A stretch of 64,000 nucleotides of DNA from Sulfuritalea sp. (GTDB lineage: Bacteria; Pseudomonadota; Gammaproteobacteria; Burkholderiales; Rhodocyclaceae), in contig JADJFK010000003.1 in NCBI GenBank assembly GCA_016708585.1, forward strand, positions 123,317 through 187,316, read 5' to 3'. Below the pieces are notes generated by a model. That model was not told where the DNA came from and did no database searches. It saw nothing but the letters and a program-made list of their open reading frames with translations. Positions 37,057-45,500 of this stretch are shown here, in pieces; the first letter of the stretch is position 1, and each line of letters begins with the position of its first letter. The position numbers and the translations under genes are program-made.

Positions 37057-38855
37057 AATACTGTGTATTTGCGCAGTATTCATGCCAGCCACCGCCAAAC
37101 CAAGCGCTACAACCCCGCCACCCCGAACGCACTCTGCTCTACCAAACCGTGGCCGAGCACTACGAGAGCTGGCTGGAGCTGGCTTGCGAGGGTCAATTTG
37201 AGGGCCAGGGCGACCACCACAGCCCCAGGCCCTACGTGCGCAAAGCGTTCGAGAAATATCTGGAGTGCGGCATCTTCGCCCACGGCTTTGCCCGCGCCCG
37301 CTGCGACGACTGGGACACGACTTCCTGGTCGCCTTCTCGTGCAAAGGCAGGGGTGTCTGCCCCTCATGCAACACCCGGCGCATGGCTGAGACGGCGGCAC
37401 ACCTCACCGACCATGTGTTTCCCCCGCCTGCCGGTGCGCCAGTGGGTGCTGTCGGTGCCCAAACGGCTGCGGTACTACATGCAGCGAGAGGGCCCGGTGC
37501 TGGGCATGGTGCTGCGCATCTTCCTACGCGTCATCGCGCAAACGCTGCAAGCCAACAGCCCTGGTGCGGCCAATGTGGACAAGGCAGCACTGCACATAGG
37601 CGCAGTCGCCTTCATCCACCGCTTTGGCTCCAGTCTGAACGAGCATGTGCACTTCCATGTCTGCGCAGTCGATGGCGTGTTTGAGGAAGTGGCGGGCGAG
37701 GAGGGCGATGCTGCTGATGCAGCTTCTCAAAGCTCACCATCGCGCATCATCTTCCACCCCGCCACCGGCGTGACTGCGGATGCCGTGGGTCAGGTGCAGG
37801 CCAGCTTACGCAAACGCATCCTGCGCGCCTTTGTCGGACGGGGCCTGCTGGAGAGTTTCGAGGCCCAAGAGATGCTGGGCTACAAGCACAGCGGGTTTTC
37901 GGCGGACACCAGCGTGTGCATAGCGGCGCACGACCGCGCCGGGCTGGAGCGGCTGCTGCGCTACTGCGCCCGCCCGCCGTTTGCCATGGAGCGGCTGCGC
38001 AAAGCGGGCAGCGAGCTGGTCACCGCTGCGCCAAGCAGCACAGCGAGCCCGGCAGCCTGCCTCACAACAAGCGCGGCGTAAAGGCCGATGAGATCACCCT
38101 CACCCCGCTGGAGCTGATTGAACGTATCGCCAAGCTGGTGCCCCCGCCGCGCACGCACCGCCACCGCTACTTTGGCGTGCTGGCACCGAACTCACCCCGA
38201 GGCCTGCCGTCACGGCGCTGGCGCGTGATGCAGCGGTGAAACCGGCGCAGGTGCAAGCCGAGCCAGCCAGCACGGCTGCAGGCGAGGGCGCACTTGGGGT
38301 AAGAAGCCCACTGCCAACCCAGACCGAGCCCGCCCAGCCGGTGCCACCCAAGCGCCCGGCGCACTATTTGTGGGCGGTGCTGATGGCCCGTATCTACGAG
38401 GTGTTCCCGCTGCTGTGCCCCATCTGCGGCGGGCAAATGCACATCATCGCCTTCATCACACACAGTGCCGATATCCGCCAAATACTGGAGCACATCGGGG
38501 TGGAGACGGAGCCGCCGCACATCACCCCGGCACGCGGGCCGCCACTGTGGGACGAGTGCGACGCGCAAGCCGCAGAGGGCGTGGAGCCAGCCCCAGACTG
38601 GGATGAAGCGACCCAACCGGCCCCGGACTTCGAGGTCGATCAGCGCGTCAGTTGGTAGGGTGGCAACAGCGGTTAACAGTGGTTTTGCCAACGTTGCGAG
38701 GCAGCGCTGCGCCTGTCACCGCCAAAAACGGGTCATACCGAAAAATCTCGGGCAACTGGCTTTGAGAAATCAACCCAGCAGTCCCCTGTGTGCATGCCTG
38801 AGACGCCCCAAACGTGTGCTATACTTGTGCTCATGCGGTTGGATTTCCTATCCCC
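37057..38855 (+). mobile_element. IS91-like element, copy C, full-length but frameshifted
   Basis: Contains the whole transposase region from ATG 37,082 to the right end at 38,855 and the inverted repeat upstream. The true left end cannot be set because copy E has the same upstream sequence. Relative to copy E it has single-base losses near 37,095, 37,115, 37,312, 38,020 and 38,197 and a gain near 37,421, so the transposase is not readable as one frame. Confidence 0.85.
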
Positions 38856-39009
38856 GACACACAGGTCCCGCTGACGGCGAGAGGTCTGTCAGGGGCGCTT
38901 TCGCTCGCAAGCGCAAACTCGCCATCCGCCGCACGCCAGCACCGCGCCAAATGCCAGGCACGTCCGGAATTCCATGCCCGAGCCTGTCTTTCACCCCTGC
39001 AAACCCTCC

Positions 39010-39047
39010 TTGACTCTTTTTGATTTATAGTTATATTAAATAACTAT
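39010..39047 (+). promoter_or_regulatory. Promoter with palindromic operator before the acyl-CoA ligase
   Basis: TTGACT (39,010-39,015) and TATATT (39,032-39,037) are 16 bases apart. A perfect palindrome, ATAGTTAT-attaa-ATAACTAT (39,027-39,047), covers the -10 box. A TetR- or MarR-type repressor bound there would block the promoter, as known for fatty-acid-degradation genes. No regulator gene is in this segment. Confidence 0.6.
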
Positions 39048-39126
39048 TGTTGTTGACAACTATTTTGAAAAGACATCGTCAAGATATCCGGAAAAAATTG
39101 GTTCAAAACAATTGCAGGAGACAAAC

Positions 39127-40641
39127 ATGAATGTTGCAGAGTATCTTGAACAGCACGCGGCGGCCGAACCGGACCGGGTCGCCATCCGCTTCGAAGGCCG
39201 TTCAATCACTTACGGTCAATTGAACCGCGATTCGAACCGCCTCGCTTCGGCCATGCGCCAATCGGGTATTGCAGTTGGCGACCGGGTTGCCCTGTATCTG
39301 CCCAACGTTCCGCAATTTGCCGTCGCCTACTATGCGGCACAAAAACTTGGCGTGGTGCCCGTCACCATCAATGCCATTCTCAAGACCGAGGAAGTGCGCT
39401 ATCTGCTGGACGATTCCGGCGCAGTGGCGGTGTTGACCGTGAGCGAACTGACGCGTCACGTTCCCGCCGATTGTGCCGCTCTGCGTCTGCGCATCGTCGT
39501 CGACGAAGCGGTCATGCCGGCCGGCTGGGTTGCCTTGGGCGATTTGCTCGGACGAGGCTCGGAATCGTTCGATTCAGTGCAACGGGCGTCCGAAGATGTC
39601 GCGGCACTACTCTATTCTTCGGGAACCACGGGTTTTCCAAAAGGTGTCGCGCTGACCCAGCACAACATTCACAGCAACATCGCACTGCCACCAAAGTCCA
39701 GGTATTCCGACTACCGGCCAGGTGATCGGCTGGCGACCTTTCTACCGCTGTTCCATGTCTACGGGCAGAACTACATCATGAACGCCGCGATCCTGGCCGG
39801 AGCGACCATCGTGCTGTTTCCCCGCTTTATTCCAGACATCGTTTTGCGCGCCATCGGCGACGAGCACATTACCCATTTCTTTGCCGTGCCGACGATCTAC
39901 ATTGGATTGCTCAACATGGACCTGTCGCCGTATGACTTGAGCTCATTGCGCTACGAAATGTCCGCTGCGGCAACCATGCCCGAGGAGATTTCCAGGCGCT
40001 GGGCGGAACGCTTCGGGCGGCGCGTTTATGAAGGCTACGGACTGACCGAGTGTTCGCCGTTCTCCTGCTATAACGATTCCGAAGAACACCGCTTCGGTTC
40101 CGTTGGACGGGCGATCGAAGGCTTCGAATTGAAGATCTTCGACGAATCCGACCATGAGCTTCCATTTGGCGAGCAAGGCGAAATCGTGATTCGCGGCGAC
40201 GGCGTGATGCAGGGTTATTGGAACCGTCCGGAGGAATCAAAAGTCGCGTTGCGCGGCGGTTGGCTGCACACCGGCGACGTCGGACGCATGGACCAGGATG
40301 GTTACGTGTACATCACCGATCGCGGCAAGGACATGATCAACGTCTCGGGCTTCAAGGTGTGGCCGGCGGAAGTCGAGCAGTATCTGTACAAGATGCCGGG
40401 TATCCAGGAGGTTGCGGTGTATGGAGTACCGGCCGTCCCGCAAGGCGAGCAAGTTGCGGCAGCCGTCGTGCTGAAGCCCGGAGCGACCGTTAGCGCCGAC
40501 GACATCATCGCCTATTGCCGGGAGAACATTGCCGCCTATAAGGTCCCGGCGCGGATCGATCTTGTCGCTGAACTGCCCAAAAGCGCGAGCGGCAAGATTC
40601 TCAAGCGGATTTTGTGGCAACAATTTGCCGACCGGGACTAA
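39127..40641 (+). CDS. Class I acyl-CoA ligase (long-chain fatty acid type)
   Basis: A 504-residue adenylate-forming enzyme that would activate a fatty or aromatic acid to its CoA ester with ATP. Motifs are in order: LLYSSGTTGFPKGVALTQHN (P-loop, near 162), YEGYGLTECSP (near 303), GWLHTGDVGRMDQDGYVYI (near 380), DRGKDMINVSGFKVWPAEVE (hinge, near 400) and the catalytic Lys in PKSASGKILKR near the C-terminus. ATG 39127 follows CAGGAGA. It is complete and followed after 35 bases by the enoyl-CoA hydratase gene, so it probably feeds beta-oxidation. Substrate is not decidable. Confidence 0.9.
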   Translation: MNVAEYLEQHAAAEPDRVAIRFEGRSITYGQLNRDSNRLASAMRQSGIAVGDRVALYLPNVPQFAVAYYAAQKLGVVPVTINAILKTEEVRYLLDDSGAVAVLTVSELTRHVPADCAALRLRIVVDEAVMPAGWVALGDLLGRGSESFDSVQRASEDVAALLYSSGTTGFPKGVALTQHNIHSNIALPPKSRYSDYRPGDRLATFLPLFHVYGQNYIMNAAILAGATIVLFPRFIPDIVLRAIGDEHITHFFAVPTIYIGLLNMDLSPYDLSSLRYEMSAAATMPEEISRRWAERFGRRVYEGYGLTECSPFSCYNDSEEHRFGSVGRAIEGFELKIFDESDHELPFGEQGEIVIRGDGVMQGYWNRPEESKVALRGGWLHTGDVGRMDQDGYVYITDRGKDMINVSGFKVWPAEVEQYLYKMPGIQEVAVYGVPAVPQGEQVAAAVVLKPGATVSADDIIAYCRENIAAYKVPARIDLVAELPKSASGKILKRILWQQFADRD

Positions 40642-40676
40642 GCACCCTGCAACGCGGAAAGCGAAGAAACCGAGAA

Positions 40677-41431
40677 ATGAAAAATACAGTGACATACTCC
40701 ATGCTTGGCGACATCGCCGTGGTCGTAATCGACAGCCCACCTGTCAATGCCGTCAATCAGTCGGTGCGCGCCGGGCTGAAGCAGGTCTTCACGCAATTGC
40801 GCGGCCAATCGGGAGTCAAGGCGATTGTGCTCGGCTGCGCCGGAAAGACCTTCGTTGCGGGCGCTGACATCAAGGAATTTGACACTGGCATCGCCGCACC
40901 TGGCTACCATGAAGTGTTGCGCCTGATCGAGGACAGTCCGGTCCCGGTGGTGGCCGCCGTGCACGGCACGGCCCTTGGTGCCGGCACCGAAATCGCCCTT
41001 GCCTGCCATTACCGCATCGCCCATGAAGGCGCGCGCTTCGGTCTGCCGGAGCTCTCGCTTGGCATCATCCCCGGTGCTGGCGGCACCCAGCGGTTGCCGC
41101 GCGTGGTACCGCTCGAGGTTGCGCTCGATATGACGTTGACCGGCAAACCTTTGCCCGCAGCGAAAGCAACTGAAGCGGGACTGGCCGATGCCGTCGTGGG
41201 CGGCGACGTCGTGCCGGCCGCAGTCGCATTCGCGCGTGATCTGGTTGCCAAGGGCGCCGGCCCGCGCCGCACCCGCGAGCAGCCGGTCAAAGGTGCGGAA
41301 CAGGCAACCGAATTGTTCGCTGCCAAGCGCGCCCAGATCGCCAAGACCATGCGCAACCGGCAATCGCCGATCGCGTTGCTCGCATCGCTCCAGGCTGCAG
41401 TGGAGCGGCCGTTCGACCAGGGGCTGCAAAT
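40677..41431 (+). pseudogene. Enoyl-CoA hydratase part of a FadJ-type enzyme, cut at 3' end
   Basis: About 251 residues remain. The crotonase domain is intact, with the oxyanion-hole motifs GKTFVAGADIKEF (near 60) and HGTALGAGTEIALACHYRIA (near 93) and GLPELSLGIIPGAGGTQRLP with the catalytic Glu. The end, KTMRNRQSPIALLASLQAAV followed by ERPFDQGLQI, is the linker found before the 3-hydroxyacyl-CoA dehydrogenase domain in trifunctional FadJ/FadB-like enzymes. That second domain is missing because the IS91-like fragment D begins at 41,432. Hydratase activity might persist. Confidence 0.85.
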
Positions 41432-42158
41432 CCAAGCTGGTGCCCCCGCCGCGCACGCACCGCCACCGCTACTTTGGCGTGCTGGCACCGAACTCACCCT
41501 TGAGGCCTGCCGTCACGGCGCTGGCGCGTGATGCAGCGGTGAAACCGGCGCAGGTGCAAGCCGAGCCAGCCAGCACGGCTGCAGGCGAGGGCGCACTTGG
41601 GGTAAGAAGCCCACTGCCAACCCAGACCGAGCCCGCCCAGCCGGTGCCACCCAAGCGCCCGGCGCACTATTTGTGGGCGGTGCTGATGGCCCGTATCTAC
41701 GAGGTGTTCCCGCTGCTGTGCCCCATCTGCGGCGGGCAAATGCACATCATCGCCTTCATCACACACAGTGCCGATATCCGCCAAATACTGGAGCACATCG
41801 GGGTGGAGACGGAGCCGCCGCACATCACCCCGGCACGCGGGCCGCCACTGTGGGACGAGTGCGACGCGCAAGCCGCAGAGGGCGTGGAGCCAGCCCCAGA
41901 CTGGGATGAAGCGACCCAACCGGCCCCGGACTTCGAGGTCGATCAGCGCGTCAGTTGGTAGGGTGGCAACAGCGGTTAACAGTGGTTTTGCCAACGTTGC
42001 GAGGCAGCGCTGCGCCTGTCACCGCCAAAAACGGGTCATACCGAAAAATCTCGGGCAACTGGCTTTGAGAAATCAACCCAGCAGTCCCCTGTGTGCATGC
42101 CTGAGACGCCCCAAACGTGTGCTATACTTGTGCTCATGCGGTTGGATTTCCTATCCCC
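41432..42158 (+). mobile_element. IS91-like element, copy D: right 727 bp only
   Basis: Begins CCAAGCTGGTG, at the same internal position of the element as copy A although the neighbouring DNA is unrelated (enoyl-CoA hydratase gene here). The right end at 42,158 is identical to the others. It encodes only the C-terminal 175 residues of the transposase, in a frame open from the hydratase gene in another reading frame. Confidence 0.88.
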
Positions 42159-42649
42159 GCCAATGCCTTTTCCTCATCTCCATCGAACAGGGCCGCTAAA
42201 AATGCCTTTCCCTCTTCGTCACCCTCTGGTGTTGCTGGACTATCGCTAGCTTGTGTTGCTGGCGCAACCCCTACTGGGGTGTCGGGTGCGGTCTGGGCGG
42301 CCCGGGCCTCGTTGAGCAGCCTTGTTGCCTCTTCGAGCCGGCGCTCGGCGGCACCGTTCTTTTGGTACTGCGCTCGCATTTGCGCTACCGATACTTCGCT
42401 TTCAACGCCGTCAATCTTGACCTTGACCATCTGGTCATCAATGGCTGGTGTCGCTGCTGGAGCCGCTAATTGCGCGGCCAACTGTGCGTCGGTATTGGCG
42501 GGCGCGCTTTCGCCCCGGCTCTCAGCATCAAAACTGTCCTGCCTTTGATCTGCGATGGCCTGCATCGCCAGTTCACGCGCCGACGGCTCCTGAGTTTCAT
42601 CAGGGTCCGGCACGCCCGTTTGGGTAGCGTCGTTGGTTGCGGTCGTCAT
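42159..42649 (-). pseudogene. Phage scaffold/head-protein-like gene, 3'-truncated, copy 2
   Basis: About 164 residues from ATG 42649, with AAGGAGC upstream. The N-terminus is acidic and Ala/Thr-rich, then KVKIDGVESEVSVAQMRAQY and KNGAAERRLEEATRLLNEAR follow. The latter pattern is typical of the N-terminal region of phage internal or scaffold proteins (small beta hairpin plus helix). The gene is cut at EKALAGIG by the right end of IS91-like copy D. The 248 bases between its start and the transposase hold no gene. Confidence 0.65.
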
Positions 42650-42897
42650 GAAGTAGCTCCTTGGGGTTAAAAAATCAGTCGCTGGATTCAGCGGTAATAA
42701 AGGTTACATGGGACTGGTCGGTCAGCCGTCGCGCGAGTAACCGGTGCGAATAACCGCCGAGAGTACACCCCGATCAAAGCCAGGCCAGACCAGCAGGCGC
42801 TGCTCAGCTGAACCCGCCGCGCATCAAAACCGCCACCTCACCGGCGAATAGAGGCGGTTCCTGACCAGCGTTCACACGGCTGAGGAGAAGTCTGCAA

Positions 42898-42921
42898 AAT
42901 ACTGTGTATTTGCGCAGTATT
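42898..42921 (+). promoter_or_regulatory. Inverted repeat directly before the IS91-like transposase
   Basis: AATACTG and CAGTATT are separated by ten bases, ending one base before ATG 42923. It could be an operator, a translation-limiting hairpin or part of the element's left terminus. The same sequence occurs before copy C. Confidence 0.55.
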
Positions 42922-42922
42922 C

Positions 42923-44503
42923 ATGCCAGCCACCGCCAAACCCAAGCGCTACAACCCCCGCCACCCCGAACGCACTCTGCTCTACCAAACCGTGGCCGAG
43001 CACTACGAGAGCTGGCTGGAGCTGGCTTGCGAGGGTCAATTTGAGGGCCAGGGCGACCACCACAGCCCCAGGCCCTACGTGCGCAAAGCGTTCGAGAAAT
43101 ATCTGGAGTGCGGCATCTTCGCCCACGGCTTTGCCCGCGCCCGCTGCGACGACTGCGGACACGACTTCCTGGTCGCCTTCTCGTGCAAAGGCAGGGGTGT
43201 CTGCCCCTCATGCAACACCCGGCGCATGGCTGAGACGGCGGCACACCTCACCGACCATGTGTTTCCCCGCCTGCCGGTGCGCCAGTGGGTGCTGTCGGTG
43301 CCCAAACGGCTGCGGTACTACATGCAGCGAGAGGGCCCGGTGCTGGGCATGGTGCTGCGCATCTTCCTACGCGTCATCGCGCAAACGCTGCAAGCCAACA
43401 GCCCTGGTGCGGCCAATGTGGACAAGGCAGCACTGCACATAGGCGCAGTCGCCTTCATCCACCGCTTTGGCTCCAGTCTGAACGAGCATGTGCACTTCCA
43501 TGTCTGCGCAGTCGATGGCGTGTTTGAGGAAGTGGCGGGCGAGGAGGGCGATGCTGCTGATGCAGCTTCTCAAAGCTCACCATCGCGCATCATCTTCCAC
43601 CCCGCCACCGGCGTGACTGCGGATGCCGTGGGTCAGGTGCAGGCCAGCTTACGCAAACGCATCCTGCGCGCCTTTGTCGGACGGGGCCTGCTGGAGAGTT
43701 TCGAGGCCCAAGAGATGCTGGGCTACAAGCACAGCGGGTTTTCGGCGGACACCAGCGTGTGCATAGCGGCGCACGACCGCGCCGGGCTGGAGCGGCTGCT
43801 GCGCTACTGCGCCCGCCCGCCGTTTGCCATGGAGCGGCTGCGCAAAGCGGGCAGCGAGCTGGTCTACCGCTGCGCCAAGCAGCACAGCGAGCCCGGCAGC
43901 CTGCCTCACAACAAGCGCGGCGTAAAGGCCGATGAGATCACCCTCACCCCGCTGGAGCTGATTGAACGTATCGCCAAGCTGGTGCCCCCGCCGCGCACGC
44001 ACCGCCACCGCTACTTTGGCGTGCTGGCACCGAACTCACCCTTGAGGCCTGCCGTCACGGCGCTGGCGCGTGATGCAGCGGTGAAACCGGCGCAGGTGCA
44101 AGCCGAGCCAGCCAGCACGGCTGCAGGCGAGGGCGCACTTGGGGTAAGAAGCCCACTGCCAACCCAGACCGAGCCCGCCCAGCCGGTGCCACCCAAGCGC
44201 CCGGCGCACTATTTGTGGGCGGTGCTGATGGCCCGTATCTACGAGGTGTTCCCGCTGCTGTGCCCCATCTGCGGCGGGCAAATGCACATCATCGCCTTCA
44301 TCACACACAGTGCCGATATCCGCCAAATACTGGAGCACATCGGGGTGGAGACGGAGCCGCCGCACATCACCCCGGCACGCGGGCCGCCACTGTGGGACGA
44401 GTGCGACGCGCAAGCCGCAGAGGGCGTGGAGCCAGCCCCAGACTGGGATGAAGCGACCCAACCGGCCCCGGACTTCGAGGTCGATCAGCGCGTCAGTTGG
44501 TAG
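42923..44503 (+). CDS. IS91-family HUH transposase, full length
   Basis: A 526-residue protein. The N-terminal zinc-binding domain has Cys at 75, 78, 88, 94 and 97 (CDDCGHDFLVAFSC, GVCPSC). The HUH motif is H189-x-H191-F-H193 in NEHVHFHVCAVDGVF; candidate catalytic Tyr lie in LRYCARPPFAMERLRKAGSE and MLGYKHSGF. A C-terminal CPICGGQMHIIAFI zinc pair follows near 450. It would nick the element end and drive rolling-circle transposition. It could act in trans on all the truncated copies, which keep the same right end. Confidence 0.9.
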   Translation: MPATAKPKRYNPRHPERTLLYQTVAEHYESWLELACEGQFEGQGDHHSPRPYVRKAFEKYLECGIFAHGFARARCDDCGHDFLVAFSCKGRGVCPSCNTRRMAETAAHLTDHVFPRLPVRQWVLSVPKRLRYYMQREGPVLGMVLRIFLRVIAQTLQANSPGAANVDKAALHIGAVAFIHRFGSSLNEHVHFHVCAVDGVFEEVAGEEGDAADAASQSSPSRIIFHPATGVTADAVGQVQASLRKRILRAFVGRGLLESFEAQEMLGYKHSGFSADTSVCIAAHDRAGLERLLRYCARPPFAMERLRKAGSELVYRCAKQHSEPGSLPHNKRGVKADEITLTPLELIERIAKLVPPPRTHRHRYFGVLAPNSPLRPAVTALARDAAVKPAQVQAEPASTAAGEGALGVRSPLPTQTEPAQPVPPKRPAHYLWAVLMARIYEVFPLLCPICGGQMHIIAFITHSADIRQILEHIGVETEPPHITPARGPPLWDECDAQAAEGVEPAPDWDEATQPAPDFEVDQRVSW

Positions 44504-44661
44504 GGTGGCAACAGCGGTTAACAGTGGTTTTGCCAACGTTGCGAGGCAGCGCTGCGCCTGTCACCGCCAAAAACGGGTCATACCGAAAAATCTCGGGCAA
44601 CTGGCTTTGAGAAATCAACCCAGCAGTCCCCTGTGTGCATGCCTGAGACGCCCCAAACGTG

Positions 44662-44680
44662 TGCTATACTTGTGCTCATG
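44662..44680 (+). promoter_or_regulatory. Outward promoter at the IS91-like right end
   Basis: TGCTATACT is an extended -10 element (TATACT at 44,665-44,670). An ATG lies at 44,678, about where transcription would start, so a leaderless mRNA is possible. It points out of the element into the captured DNA. The same sequence is present at all nine right ends. No good -35 is seen. Confidence 0.5.
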
Positions 44681-45148
44681 CGGTTGGATTTCCTATCCCC
44701 CAATGTGTTCATGGGCTACAAAGACCCGGCCCTCACACGCCAGGTGCTTCAGCCGGACGGCTGGCTGGACACGGGCGACCTGGCCTGGCTGGATGATCAG
44801 GGCTATGCACACCTGTGTGGCCGCTCCAAAGACCTGATCAAACGCAACGGCCACAGCGTTGATCCGCAGGCCATCGAAGAAGTACTTCTGCGACTGCCAG
44901 GCGTGGCTGCGGCCGCGGTGGTCGGGCGGCCCGACGAGCGCGCGGGGGAATTGCCCGTGGCCTTCGTCGCGCCTCAGCCCGGCCACAGCGTCAACCCGCA
45001 GCAGCTTTTGAGCGCTTGCCTGCAGGCGTTGGGTGACCCCGTGGCGCAGCCTGTAGCCCTGTGGCCGCTGGACCAGTTGCCGCTGACCCCAGTCGGCAAG
45101 GTCGACAAGCTATTGCTGCGCACCTGGGCGCACAGCCGCGCCATCTAG
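44678..45148 (+). CDS. Adenylating-enzyme C-terminal domain fused to IS end
   Basis: A 156-residue ORF. The first eight residues (MRLDFLSP) come from the IS91-like right end; the rest, from NVFMGYKDPALTRQVLQPDG, is the C-terminal domain of an acyl-CoA ligase: GWLDTGDLAWLDDQGYAHLC, GRSKDLIKRNGHSVDPQAIE and the final PLTPVGKVDKLLL with the catalytic Lys. The large N-terminal domain is missing, so the enzyme cannot form an acyl-adenylate. It may still be expressed because start and promoter are supplied by the element. Confidence 0.75.
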   Translation: MRLDFLSPNVFMGYKDPALTRQVLQPDGWLDTGDLAWLDDQGYAHLCGRSKDLIKRNGHSVDPQAIEEVLLRLPGVAAAAVVGRPDERAGELPVAFVAPQPGHSVNPQQLLSACLQALGDPVAQPVALWPLDQLPLTPVGKVDKLLLRTWAHSRAI

Positions 45149-45188
45149 TTCCTACCCCTGCGTTTTCCCTTCTACCCCAGGAGTTTTC

Positions 45189-45500
45189 ATGATCCGCGTG
45201 ACCGTTTCCTACCCCACCACCGCCGATGCATCGTTTGACCACGGCTACTACGAAACCAAACACCGCGCGCTGGTGCAATCGCTGATGGGCCCCCATGGCC
45301 TTGTGCGCGTGGAGATGGACCGGTACCTGTCGGACGGGAGGGGCCAGCCAGCCCCGGTCGTGGCTGCGGCACACCTGCTGTTTACCGACATGGCGAGTTT
45401 TCAGGCCGCCATGGCCGCTGTCGGTAAAACCGTGAATGCCGACATCCGCAACTACACCAGCATCGTGCCCTCCATCCTCATCAGCGAGACGGTGGCATGA
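45189..45500 (+). CDS. EthD-family small protein
   Basis: A 103-residue ferredoxin-like (dimeric alpha/beta barrel) protein: MIRVTVSYP, HGYYETKHRALVQSLMGPHG, then AHLLFTDMASFQAAMAAVGK and NYTSIVPSILISE. The EthD group is found beside degradation genes and often has unknown activity. CCAGGAG precedes the ATG. Its stop overlaps the ATG of the FAD enzyme, so the two are coupled and probably act on the same compound. Confidence 0.85.
   Translation: MIRVTVSYPTTADASFDHGYYETKHRALVQSLMGPHGLVRVEMDRYLSDGRGQPAPVVAAAHLLFTDMASFQAAMAAVGKTVNADIRNYTSIVPSILISETVA

Larger units (their letters stand above)
42898..44700 (+). mobile_element. IS91-like element, copy E, the only intact copy
   Basis: Contains a full-length transposase gene and the right end TTTCCTATCCCC at 44,700. 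The left limit is set at the inverted repeat and is uncertain. Members of the IS91/ISCR group move by rolling circle from a fixed end (oriIS) to a second end (terIS), without terminal inverted repeats or target duplication. None of either is seen here, which agrees. Confidence 0.85.
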
